A DNA stretch of 64,000 bases from an uncultured Flavobacteriales bacterium (lineage in GTDB: Bacteria > Bacteroidota > Bacteroidia > Flavobacteriales_G > Salibacteraceae). The notes below the pieces were generated by a model. That model did not search any database, had not been told where the DNA came from, and saw only the letters and a program-made list of their open reading frames with translations. The stretch's first letter is position 1, and each line of letters begins with the position of its first letter. Shown here piece by piece: positions 55,810 through 63,544 of this stretch. The translations under genes were made by a program, and so were the position numbers. The stretch spans positions 83,083 through 147,082 of the forward strand of contig CAJVZZ010000005.1 of the NCBI GenBank assembly GCA_913020435.1, written 5' to 3'.

Positions 55810-55971
55810 CTAAAACCCTCCTTGTTTGTACTTCCTATAAAGGAAATATCCTACCAAAATGAGTACAATTGGGGTGAAAAAATACCACACCATCTTTACC
55901 ACCGAAATCAAAACGACGATCAGTCCAATTAAAAAAATGATCTCTACTATGGTTCCTAAAGAAACTCTCAT
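55810..55971 (-). CDS. 53-aa two-helix membrane microprotein between pspA and speD
   Basis: A short gene reading MRVSLGTIVEIIFLIGLIVV onward, with two hydrophobic stretches (about residues 7-25 and 29-46) and a basic end RKYKQGGF. It fills the gap between pspA (25 bases upstream) and speD (start one base after its stop), in operon register. The size, charge pattern and position beside PspA recall small membrane Psp proteins such as PspB or PspG, but I see no clear homology. It is easily missed by gene callers. Confidence 0.75.
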   Translation of the reverse strand: MRVSLGTIVEIIFLIGLIVVLISVVKMVWYFFTPIVLILVGYFLYRKYKQGGF

Positions 55972-55996
55972 AATAATTTGTGTTTTATATGAATAA

Positions 55997-56704
55997 CTAT
56001 CCCTTAGCTGCAGCCATTTTTGCTTTTAGCTCAGCTAATTTATCGCTCGATGCAGTACTAGAGTTTCCAATGGCTGTATCAATTTCATCATCTAAAGAAC
56101 GTGATTCGTTTGCAATATCTCCGTAAGCTTCAGCTAAAGCCTCTTCTTCATTTACCTTATCTTTCATTCGCTCAAGCATAGCAATTGTATCTGAAGAATC
56201 TATTGAAGCCATTTGTTTATTCAAGTTCTTGGTAGAACTAGCAACTTTTACTCTTGCTTTCAATGTTTTTAATTCATTTTCCCAAGAACTAACTTTAGAA
56301 CGAATTTTTTTCACATTAGCATCCAATTTTGCAACATCACCATCAAACTTAATTTGCTCCGCTTTTGAACGTTCCACATGACTATCACACTCCGTCTTTT
56401 TGGTAAGCGCTTCACCCGCTAGACGGTCTGCTTCAACGGCATCAATCTGTCCCGACTCAGCACGTTGAAGAAGCATCATTGCCTTTTTTTCGTAATCTGC
56501 TGACCGATCTTCTTGTTCTTTTATTTCATTCTTGGCTCTAATTGCCATTGCCTTAACTTCAGCAAGTGCTTTTAAAGATTTTTCAAGGTCAGATTTCATA
56601 TCTCTAATTCCTTGTTCTGTCATTTTTATTGGATCTTCCAATTTGTCAATAACAGCATTTGATTCTGCTTTCCCTAATGTAAATATTCGTTTAAATAAGC
56701 TCAT
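55997..56704 (-). CDS. pspA: PspA/IM30 family protein
   Basis: A 235-aa almost all-helical, coiled-coil ESCRT-III-like protein of the phage-shock family. It starts MSLFKRIFTLGKAESNAVIDKLEDP with the amphipathic membrane-binding helix and the DP of the PspA core, and has long heptad-rich helices to about residue 200. The Ala-rich C-terminus is shorter than in cyanobacterial Vipp1. It resembles the YjfJ type found with DUF350 and polyamine-type genes. It is 12 bases downstream of the YbjN/Tir-like gene. Confidence 0.9.
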   Translation of the reverse strand: MSLFKRIFTLGKAESNAVIDKLEDPIKMTEQGIRDMKSDLEKSLKALAEVKAMAIRAKNEIKEQEDRSADYEKKAMMLLQRAESGQIDAVEADRLAGEALTKKTECDSHVERSKAEQIKFDGDVAKLDANVKKIRSKVSSWENELKTLKARVKVASSTKNLNKQMASIDSSDTIAMLERMKDKVNEEEALAEAYGDIANESRSLDDEIDTAIGNSSTASSDKLAELKAKMAAAKG

Positions 56705-56716
56705 AATAGTTTTTTT

Positions 56717-57112
56717 TTAAAGTTTAGAAAAATTAATTAATTCGTCAGAATACTCCGACAACAATAGACTTAACGAATTAAGAGAACCTTCCAGTTCATT
56801 TAAGTCTAGACTTACAATTTGCAGAGTATCTCTAAAAATCAGTTTTGTACCTGATTCGTCAAGAACAAAAGCACCGTGGATAATATCACGATTCTTTTGC
56901 AGTAAACTTCTATATACCTCTACTGATCCATTCTCAATCTGAGTTATATATTGTTCTAAGATTAATATTGGCTCAGCGCAACCAACAACACAATTTTTAA
57001 TTCCGTAAGACTCATTTTCTATAACCAAAATGCCGTCTTCTTCATTCATTGATGTTATTGTATAACCCAAATCCAGAACATAATCTTTAACCTTGTTGAA
57101 GTGATTTTCCAT
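56717..57112 (-). CDS. YbjN/Tir-chaperone-like protein, first gene of the pspA operon
   Basis: A 131-aa acidic protein with the alpha-beta pattern of YbjN/CesT-type chaperones: YVLDLGYTITSMNEEDGILVIE in strands, then RDIIHGAFVLDESGTKLIFRDTLQIVSLDLNEL as consecutive elements, ending in a helix (SLLLSEYSDELINFSKL). The position directly before pspA matches YjfI/DUF2170 in the E. coli yjf operon. I cannot tell DUF2170 from a generic Tir-chaperone-like protein by eye. Confidence 0.72.
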   Translation of the reverse strand: MENHFNKVKDYVLDLGYTITSMNEEDGILVIENESYGIKNCVVGCAEPILILEQYITQIENGSVEVYRSLLQKNRDIIHGAFVLDESGTKLIFRDTLQIVSLDLNELEGSLNSLSLLLSEYSDELINFSKL

Positions 57113-57150
57113 AATCTGTCTTGTTTAAACGAGCTTTAATTTACACTTAC

Positions 57151-57158
57151 CAAAAATA
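57151..57158 (-). promoter_or_regulatory. -7 promoter element of the pspA operon (TATTTTTG)
   Basis: Perfect TAnnTTTG on the minus strand, 38 bases upstream of ATG 57112. No well-spaced -33 TTG was found. Confidence 0.5.
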
Positions 57159-57262
57159 AAACTTCGCTCCTTTATTAGTGTATAAATCAACTCTTCTTTA
57201 ATTTTCAATTCGCTCCTCCTCTTTAGTTTTTAATAATTATAACTCGACCAAAATACTAATAT

Positions 57263-57290
57263 TTTTAGCAATGCTATTAATTTTAGCAAT
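57263..57290. promoter_or_regulatory. Two direct repeats TTTTAGCAAT, 18-bp period (candidate XRE operator)
   Basis: Exact 10-bp copies at 57263-57272 and 57281-57290. Between and overlapping them is an imperfect palindrome TAGCA-A-TGCTA (57266-57276). The second copy abuts the -7 element of the XRE gene, in the region between it and the divergent pspA operon. Confidence 0.55.
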
Positions 57291-57297
57291 ATTTTTG
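57290..57297 (+). promoter_or_regulatory. -7 promoter element of the XRE gene (TATTTTTG)
   Basis: Perfect TAnnTTTG, 49 bases before ATG 57347 and touching the second operator repeat. Confidence 0.5.
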
Positions 57298-57346
57298 ATT
57301 TACGATAAATTTTTTAGTACTTAGCGTTCTGATAAAAAACAAAATT

Positions 57347-58069
57347 ATGTCCAAGATAGGCTCTAATATTAGAAAAATAAGAACTGTAAAAGGTTTGAAC
57401 CAAAGTCAGTTCGCAGAACTCTTCGATCTTAATCGTGCTCGAATTGGCGCATATGAAGAAGGGAGAGCCGAACCGAAAATCGATGTCGTAATTGAAATAG
57501 CTAAATATTTTAGTATTCCTTTAAATGATATTTTTGTTAAAGACCTTACCGTAAATCAACTTACCCATTTCGATTTGGTTCCAAACACGAGCACAAAAGG
57601 AAAGGGAATCACTGATAATTCAATTCAACAACTCCATTTTTTGAGTTCCGCTCAGCTTCTAAATCAAAACCTTTTGCACCAGGCGATGGAAAATTTGGCA
57701 GATTTGTATCGGTTTTCATTTCCAGGAAGCGCCAACAATGGAAATATGTGGATTGAACTCTCTGGAGTAAAAATCAAAACAGGCACCCAATTAACCCCAT
57801 TTGGAGCAATTGTTTCGACGGAAGAAGCGCCAAAGCCAAACGCCTTAATCATTGTAATAACCGACGAACAAATCTATCTGGGAGATTATATAAGCGGAAA
57901 AACCAATCTTAAATTAGCGCTCGGCTCAACAGAAATAGAACTCACTAAAGTTAAATATCACTTTCCTGTGAAATTGGTTATTCAAAAGACATTGGGTGCT
58001 GTTGCATCCACAGACAGCCAACTCAAAAAACTGGAAGAAAGGGTTTCAAAACTGGAAAAAACTAAGTAA
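57347..58069 (+). CDS. XRE-family regulator with S24-like C-terminal part
   Basis: 240 aa. The N-terminal Cro/CI helix-turn-helix (residues 4-60; IRTVKGLNQSQFAELFDLNRARIGAYEEGR) is followed by a linker. A beta-rich C-terminal part (about 110-215; KPNALIIVITDEQIYLGDYISGK) resembles the LexA/S24 fold, but I see no clear Ser-Lys catalytic pair. A short coiled coil (LKKLEERVSKLEK) ends the protein. It is divergent from the pspA operon and probably regulates it and itself. The stop overlaps the rhomboid gene stop by 8 bases. Confidence 0.82.
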   Translation: MSKIGSNIRKIRTVKGLNQSQFAELFDLNRARIGAYEEGRAEPKIDVVIEIAKYFSIPLNDIFVKDLTVNQLTHFDLVPNTSTKGKGITDNSIQQLHFLSSAQLLNQNLLHQAMENLADLYRFSFPGSANNGNMWIELSGVKIKTGTQLTPFGAIVSTEEAPKPNALIIVITDEQIYLGDYISGKTNLKLALGSTEIELTKVKYHFPVKLVIQKTLGAVASTDSQLKKLEERVSKLEKTK

Positions 58070-58652
58070 CATTTCGTTTCAAAAATCCGAGTGCACCACC
58101 GCAGAGTCCGCCGCAAATATGCCCGAACTGGGAAATATTATCGTTCCCTAAACTGTTTACAATTTCGTTTCCGATAAATACAAATGTTACTAGAATGAAT
58201 GTGAGTGGAATTTCCTTTCGCTTCATATTTACTAAAGACGATAGGATAATGAACATAAATACAATTCCACTGGCACCTACAATAACTTGACGGAACAAAA
58301 ACGTATTAATTAGCCCCGTAATTACGGCGGTAATTAAACTCATAAAGAGTAATTCTTTTGCTCCATATTTTTCTTCAAGCAAAGGACCTAACATTAGTAA
58401 ATAGAGCGAATTACTAGCCAAGTGTGCCCAATTTGCGTGACAGAGCACATAGGTCAAATAACGGTACAAACCAATAAATGAAAGATCTGGAGTTAAAGCG
58501 CACGCCGCATTTACCAATCCTCCCGTAATATAGTTCATAATTAAAAAAACAAACGCAATCAACGTAAAACTCAACGTTAATGGGGCATTGTAGGTTAGTT
58601 TCCAAGAGGAATTACTACCCGTTGACTTGCCTAACGACTTAAACTCTATCAT
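58062..58652 (-). CDS. Rhomboid family intramembrane serine protease
   Basis: A 196-aa membrane protease with six helices. The catalytic Ser128 is in VIVGASGIVFMF and His178 in QFGHICGGLCGG. The accessory H72-x4-H77-x3-N81 segment (CHANWAHLASNSLYL) is intact. It cleaves transmembrane substrates; the substrate is unknown. The gene faces the XRE regulator gene, and the ends overlap by 8 bases. Confidence 0.93.
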   Translation of the reverse strand: MIEFKSLGKSTGSNSSWKLTYNAPLTLSFTLIAFVFLIMNYITGGLVNAACALTPDLSFIGLYRYLTYVLCHANWAHLASNSLYLLMLGPLLEEKYGAKELLFMSLITAVITGLINTFLFRQVIVGASGIVFMFIILSSLVNMKRKEIPLTFILVTFVFIGNEIVNSLGNDNISQFGHICGGLCGGALGFLKRNVT

Positions 58653-58732
58653 GAAGCAAAAGTAATTTTAACGTCAACACTCAGGTGTTTGCAATACCTA
58701 ACAGTTTATCGAGTGCTTAACTAGCTTGGCAA

Positions 58733-58740
58733 TAATTTTG
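58733..58740 (+). promoter_or_regulatory. -7 promoter element (TAATTTTG)
   Basis: Perfect TAnnTTTG, 10 bases before ATG 58751. It makes the GTG at 58745 an unlikely start. Confidence 0.5.
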
Positions 58741-58750
58741 GTGCGTGAAT

Positions 58751-59722
58751 ATGATGCGTACAAATCTGATGCTTTTGCTGCTGTTTTTGAGTAATCTAGG
58801 TATTGCTCAAACTCGTCAAACTCCAACACAATACAAAGAAAAGTTTGATCAAGATGCGGTTGCTGAGATGATAAAAAGTGGTGTACCTGCAAGTATCACC
58901 TTAGCTCAAGGAATGCTTGAAAGCGATTACGGTAACTCTGGTTTGGCAAAAAAAGCACGCAATCATTTTGGAATCAAATGCCATTCTAGCTGGACCGGAG
59001 GCAAGTATTATATGGATGACGATGCTAAGGACGAATGCTTTCGAGTATACGCTACTGTATATGAATCCTACGTAGATCACTCCGATTTTCTGCACCGAAA
59101 CAGGCGATACGCCTTTCTATTTGACTTAAAAGAAACCGACTATAAAGGCTGGGCAAAAGGTCTTAAAAAAGCTGGTTATGCTACCAATCCAAAGTATCCG
59201 GATCTATTGATTCGATTGATTGAAGAAAACGAATTGTACAAATTCGATAAAATGGATAAAGGCGATATGAAAACGCTTGGAGCAAGCTCAAAAGGCAGTT
59301 CGGGGAGCCCAATCACAACAACAGGAACCTCAGAAAGAAAAGGAAAGATTCCACTTCCAAACGCAAAAACAAAGGTTAGGAATGGACAAATCTTACTTTC
59401 TAAAAACAATATCAAATTTGTAAAAAGTCAGGCTGGTGATACTCCTGATATTTTGGCTAAACGCTATAACATGGGGCGCTGGCAAATATGCCATTACAAT
59501 GGTCTAAAAAAGAAAGCTAAAATTCCTACAGAAATAACAATTTACCTGCAGCCAAAGCGACTTAAATTTCATGGGAACGAAAAAATATATTCTGTAAAAA
59601 AAGGCGATAACCTCTGGAGAATCAGCCAAATGTATGGTGTTAAACTTGGTAGCTTAAGACGCAAAAATAACCTTGAAAAAGGGGCTGTAATAAAGGTTGG
59701 TCAGAAAATAAAACTAAAGTAA
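58751..59722 (+). CDS. Secreted glucosaminidase (GH73) with two LysM domains
   Basis: A 323-aa exported peptidoglycan hydrolase. A signal peptide (to about LGIAQ) is followed by a GH73 domain (about residues 28-170): SGVPASITLAQGMLESDYGNS with the catalytic Glu, NHFGIKCHSSW, YESYVDHSDFLHRNRRYAFL and KKAGYATNPKYPDLLIRLIEE. A Ser/Thr/Gly-rich linker leads to a degenerate LysM (about 222-270; SQAGDTPDILAKRYNMGRWQI) and a typical LysM at the end (YSVKKGDNLWRISQMYGVKL). I infer a role in cell-wall remodelling. ATG 58751 is preferred over GTG 58745. Confidence 0.92.
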   Translation: MMRTNLMLLLLFLSNLGIAQTRQTPTQYKEKFDQDAVAEMIKSGVPASITLAQGMLESDYGNSGLAKKARNHFGIKCHSSWTGGKYYMDDDAKDECFRVYATVYESYVDHSDFLHRNRRYAFLFDLKETDYKGWAKGLKKAGYATNPKYPDLLIRLIEENELYKFDKMDKGDMKTLGASSKGSSGSPITTTGTSERKGKIPLPNAKTKVRNGQILLSKNNIKFVKSQAGDTPDILAKRYNMGRWQICHYNGLKKKAKIPTEITIYLQPKRLKFHGNEKIYSVKKGDNLWRISQMYGVKLGSLRRKNNLEKGAVIKVGQKIKLK

Positions 59723-59819
59723 CCCAAAAGTTACCTGCCGCGTATTCCATTCATTTCTTAGCGAATAAAAGAACTTCTCTTAGCTGATATTATTCATATT
59801 CAAGCCAGCTTTTGGCATC

Positions 59820-59827
59820 TAAATTTG
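59820..59827 (+). promoter_or_regulatory. -7-like element (TAAATTTG) overlapping a TTG start
   Basis: Perfect TAnnTTTG. The TTG start of the small protein gene at 59825 lies inside it, so either the transcript is essentially leaderless or the start lies further downstream. Confidence 0.4.
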
Positions 59828-60121
59828 ATACCTAGAGCTAAATATCATGAAAGAAAAAGTAATATATATGAGAGACCTACAATACAACACGAAATGTGGA
59901 AGAAGGAGTTAAACTTCTACGATGAAGCGTTAAATTTCCTTACAAAACGATTAGAAGAAGTAACCTATATTCATTTAGAAGAGAAAGACATGCTTAAGGA
60001 AGTAGGGCACTTTCAAAATCAATTTATAATTCAAAAACAAAACAGTGATACCTTCTTGCACGATATCAATGCTGACGGGTACAAACTAGTTGAATTTGCA
60101 AAAGATCTCCGGCAGCTCTAA
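59825..60121 (+). CDS. Small conserved helical protein
   Basis: A 98-aa protein, mostly helical and highly charged (QHEMWKKELNFYDEALNFLT, EEVGHFQNQF-like segment LKEVGHFQNQFIIQKQ). It resembles a small coiled-coil protein type seen in Bacteroidota, of unknown function. The only in-frame start near the homologous region is TTG 59825; ATG 59894 would give a 75-aa form that loses the HExW part. It may be truncated at the C-terminus. Confidence 0.5.
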   Translation: MIPRAKYHERKSNIYERPTIQHEMWKKELNFYDEALNFLTKRLEEVTYIHLEEKDMLKEVGHFQNQFIIQKQNSDTFLHDINADGYKLVEFAKDLRQL

Positions 60122-60265
60122 ATCACATCCATTTTTAAAATCACACAATAAGACGTCATAACATGGCATGTTTTTCAAGAACCTGTAACGAAATGAAACA
60201 ACAGTTTAAAAAGTTCTTGGTGAAGTAGAAATATAGATAGTGGGCAACTTTTAGGAGTCTGTATT

Positions 60266-61213
60266 TTAAAAGTTGGCTCTAATTTTTTCTAGCAGAAACA
60301 AAGATAGTTTCTCGTAGCTTTCTGCTGTCCAACCGGCAACATGCGGCGTGAGTAAGACCTTATCACTTTGCAATAGATATTCGAATGGTTCAGGAACATT
60401 CCGCTCTAAAATATTCTCAAATGAGCTGCTCTCATATTCTATTACATCCAGACAAGCCCCCTCAACCTTTCCTGATTCCAGTCCCTGCACTAAAGCGGCT
60501 GTTTCAACAACTTTTCCTCTAGCAGTATTGATAAGGTAAAATGACTTTTTGCAATTTTCTATAAAAGGTGCATTGAAATAATAGTGGGTTTCTTCAGTCA
60601 ATGGAGTATGAAAACTGATGACATCTGACTTTTCTTGTAATTCTGCTAAACCAACTTCTCTTACCTGATCATTACCAAAACCCTGAACGTACTTGTCATA
60701 AGCAATCACCTCACATTCAAAACCTTGCAATCGCTGAGCAAATGCTCGACCCATATTTCCAAAACCGATAACTCCAACAGTTTTTCCTTTCAATTCTATC
60801 CCTCGATTGCCTACTCTGTCCCAAATGCCTTTTCGAACTTGAGCATCCGCCTGGTTCAATTTCTGAAATAAATTCAGCAACATTCCCAAGGATTGTTCTC
60901 CAACCGCATCTCGGTTGCCTTCTGGTGAATTGAAAATCTTTATTCCTTTGGATTGAGCGTAATCCAAATCTATATTTTCTAGTCCTGCGCCAGAACGAGC
61001 GATGAATTTCAATTTAGTTGACAAGTCAATTATTTCTCGGTTCATTGGGAATTTGGAGCGAATTACAACGCCATTATATTCACCAATTATTGACTTTATT
61101 TCCGCTACGGAATCGTCAACACACCAGTCACATTCCCAGCCATCTTGCTCCAATCCAGCTCTTAGAATAGAGTGAACTGAATCAATGAATAATACTTTTC
61201 CTTTTTGAGGCAT
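60266..61213 (-). CDS. D-isomer-specific 2-hydroxyacid dehydrogenase
   Basis: A 315-aa NAD-dependent dehydrogenase of the SerA/PdxB/HPR family. The NAD loop is VGVIGFGNMGRAFAQRL. The catalytic triad is Arg in INTARGKVV, Glu in LDVIEYE and His in LLTPHVAGWT. It lacks the ACT domain of long SerA enzymes. The substrate cannot be told from sequence; phosphoglycerate or hydroxypyruvate are options. Confidence 0.9.
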   Translation of the reverse strand: MPQKGKVLFIDSVHSILRAGLEQDGWECDWCVDDSVAEIKSIIGEYNGVVIRSKFPMNREIIDLSTKLKFIARSGAGLENIDLDYAQSKGIKIFNSPEGNRDAVGEQSLGMLLNLFQKLNQADAQVRKGIWDRVGNRGIELKGKTVGVIGFGNMGRAFAQRLQGFECEVIAYDKYVQGFGNDQVREVGLAELQEKSDVISFHTPLTEETHYYFNAPFIENCKKSFYLINTARGKVVETAALVQGLESGKVEGACLDVIEYESSSFENILERNVPEPFEYLLQSDKVLLTPHVAGWTAESYEKLSLFLLEKIRANF

Positions 61214-61334
61214 GAGGCAAAGGTATTTAGATGTTGCGGATTAAATCAGAATTTGATATTACGCAAGAATTCACAATCATAATAGGCTGTAATTGTTTAT
61301 TTCAAAATTATTCTTCACTACCGGGGAATAAGAA

Positions 61335-63443
61335 TTATGAAATCCTACTCCAATTCGGTCGTTCTTTTAAGAATCGTCTGAATTGCAAATTGATTTGGCC
61401 GTGTTCCGGTTTTGCAAGATTTGGATCGGCGTTTAACACTAACAAAGCTTCTTCTCTTGCCACCACCAAAATCTGATTGTCTTTGGCTAAATCGCCAATC
61501 TTTAAATCTAATAATCCACTTTGTTGAGTTCCCATTAAATCACCAGGGCCGCGCAATCGCAAATCTTCCTCTGCTATATCAAATCCATCGTTGGTACGCA
61601 CCATAATCTCCATACGCTTTTTACCTTCGTTGGATAGTTTGGTTCCTGTCATCAGAATACAGAAACTCTGATCTGCTCCACGACCTACTCGACCGCGAAG
61701 TTGGTGCAGCTGCGAAAGTCCAAATCGTTCTGCACTTTCAATAATCATAACGCTGGCATTTGGCACATTTACTCCAACTTCAATAACAGTTGTAGCCACT
61801 AATATCTGTGCTTCACCTGTTACAAAACGATTCATCTCGTAATCTTTATCAGCAGGCTTCATTTTACCATGCACAATAGCAACTTGGTATTCTGGATTTG
61901 GAAAAGCGCGCGCAATAGATTCGTAACCATCCATTAGATCTTTGTAATCGAATTGTTCAGATTCATTAATTAATGGATAAACCAAATAGACTTGCCTTCC
62001 TTTTGCGATTTCTTTCCGCATTGAACCAAAAACTGCCAATCGACCAGCATCCGTTTTATGAATGGTTTGAATTGCTTTTCTTCCAGGAGGTAATTCATCA
62101 ATTACCGAAACGTCCAAATCTCCATAGAGCGTCATGGCCAAGGTTCTTGGAATTGGCGTTGCCGTCATAACTAACATGTGTGGCGGACTTGTTGGTTCAG
62201 CGCTTTTTGCCCAAAGTCTAGATCGCTGAGCAACACCAAACCTGTGCTGTTCGTCAATAATTGCAAGACCAAGGTTTTTAAAAACCACCCGATCCTCCAG
62301 CAAAGCATGAGTTCCTACAATGATCTCCAATTCACCTTCGGCTAAATCTTGCAATAGCTCTCTTCTAGCTTTGGTTTTCGTGTTTCCGGTCAATAATTTA
62401 ATACGGACTGGTAAGCCAACTAACAGCTCTTGCAATCCTTCGTAATGTTGGTGAGATAAAATTGATGTTGGTGCAAGCAATGCAACTTGGAAGCCATTGT
62501 CAATAGCCATAAGTGCAGACATAAGTGCAACAATGGTTTTCCCACTTCCAACATCTCCTTGAAGGAGTCGATTCATTTGCGTTCCTGATTTTAAATCGAG
62601 GCGAATTTCCTTCAAAACACGTTTTTGAGCTCCAGTTAATTCAAAGGGCAAATTGTGCTTAAAGAAGGTGTTGAATTTATCTCCAATCTGATCAAAAACC
62701 AATCCTTTGAACTTGGCTTTATTGGCCATTTGGGTGCGCAAAACTTGCAGCTGAATAAAGAAAAACTCTTCAAATTTTAACCGCCATCTGGCCTTTTGTA
62801 GCAGCTCAGGACTCTGGGGGAAATGGACTTCCTTAAACGCTTTTCGCCTTGAAATTAAGTGCCACTTTTTTAGTTGTTCCTCGGAAAGTATTTCTTGAAT
62901 TTCTTTAAAAACATCAACCAGCAATGTCTTCTGCAAGCGTTCGATGCCTTTGCTATTCATTCCTCGTCCACTCAGTTTCTCGGTAGTTGAATAAATCGGT
63001 TGAAGTTTCGCATTCAGCATTTCTTCATCGGCATTGAACTCCGCCAAATCGGGATGCGCAATGTTTATTCTACCATTAAAAAAATTGGGTCGACCAAAAG
63101 CTACGTATTCGGTATCCGGTTTTAACGTCGGTTTTATAAATCGAATTCCTTTGAACCAAACCAAATCAATCGTTCCGGAATCGTCAATAAACTCAGCGAC
63201 CATTCTTTGTTTTGGAGGCCTTCCCGAAATTTGAACTTTACCCAGTTTTCCTTTTATCTGAATGAGTGACTCCTCTGGTGAAATGGCATTGCACTTATGG
63301 TATTGGGTTTTGTCTACGTATCGAAATGGGTAATATTCCAATAATCCTCGATAGTTGAAAATGCCCAATTCTTTATTCAGCAGTTCGGCTCGTTTTGGGC
63401 CAACTCCTTTCAAAAATTCTATAGACGTATCCAATAAAGACAA
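61335..63443 (-). CDS. recG: ATP-dependent DNA helicase RecG
   Basis: RecG remodels stalled forks and branched DNA. The 702-aa protein has the N-terminal OB-fold wedge domain (IQIKGKLGKVQISGRPPKQ), Walker A QGDVGSGKTIVA, the DEQHRFGV box, SATPIPRTLA-type motif VMTATPIPRTLAMTLYG, and C-terminal helicase motifs (TTVIEVGVNVPNASVMII, QLRGRVGRG). The end has the RecG-specific GPGDLMGTQQSGLLDLKIGD. Length is normal. Confidence 0.96.
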   Translation of the reverse strand: MSLLDTSIEFLKGVGPKRAELLNKELGIFNYRGLLEYYPFRYVDKTQYHKCNAISPEESLIQIKGKLGKVQISGRPPKQRMVAEFIDDSGTIDLVWFKGIRFIKPTLKPDTEYVAFGRPNFFNGRINIAHPDLAEFNADEEMLNAKLQPIYSTTEKLSGRGMNSKGIERLQKTLLVDVFKEIQEILSEEQLKKWHLISRRKAFKEVHFPQSPELLQKARWRLKFEEFFFIQLQVLRTQMANKAKFKGLVFDQIGDKFNTFFKHNLPFELTGAQKRVLKEIRLDLKSGTQMNRLLQGDVGSGKTIVALMSALMAIDNGFQVALLAPTSILSHQHYEGLQELLVGLPVRIKLLTGNTKTKARRELLQDLAEGELEIIVGTHALLEDRVVFKNLGLAIIDEQHRFGVAQRSRLWAKSAEPTSPPHMLVMTATPIPRTLAMTLYGDLDVSVIDELPPGRKAIQTIHKTDAGRLAVFGSMRKEIAKGRQVYLVYPLINESEQFDYKDLMDGYESIARAFPNPEYQVAIVHGKMKPADKDYEMNRFVTGEAQILVATTVIEVGVNVPNASVMIIESAERFGLSQLHQLRGRVGRGADQSFCILMTGTKLSNEGKKRMEIMVRTNDGFDIAEEDLRLRGPGDLMGTQQSGLLDLKIGDLAKDNQILVVAREEALLVLNADPNLAKPEHGQINLQFRRFLKERPNWSRIS

Positions 63444-63486
63444 AAGTACTTTTGAGGCAAAGTTAAATTTGGAAGTGCCTCAAAAT

Positions 63487-63521
63487 AAAAAGAGCGGTTA
63501 AAAAAATTAACCGCTCTTTTT
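63487..63521. terminator. Strong bidirectional intrinsic terminator
   Basis: A 15-bp perfect stem (AAAAAGAGCGGTTAA with its reverse complement) around AAAAA, flanked by A-run and T-run on the two sides. It lies just downstream of the T9SS-tailed gene on the minus strand, between it and recG. Confidence 0.88.
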
Positions 63522-63544
63522 GAAAGCTTATTTTCAAGAAAAAT

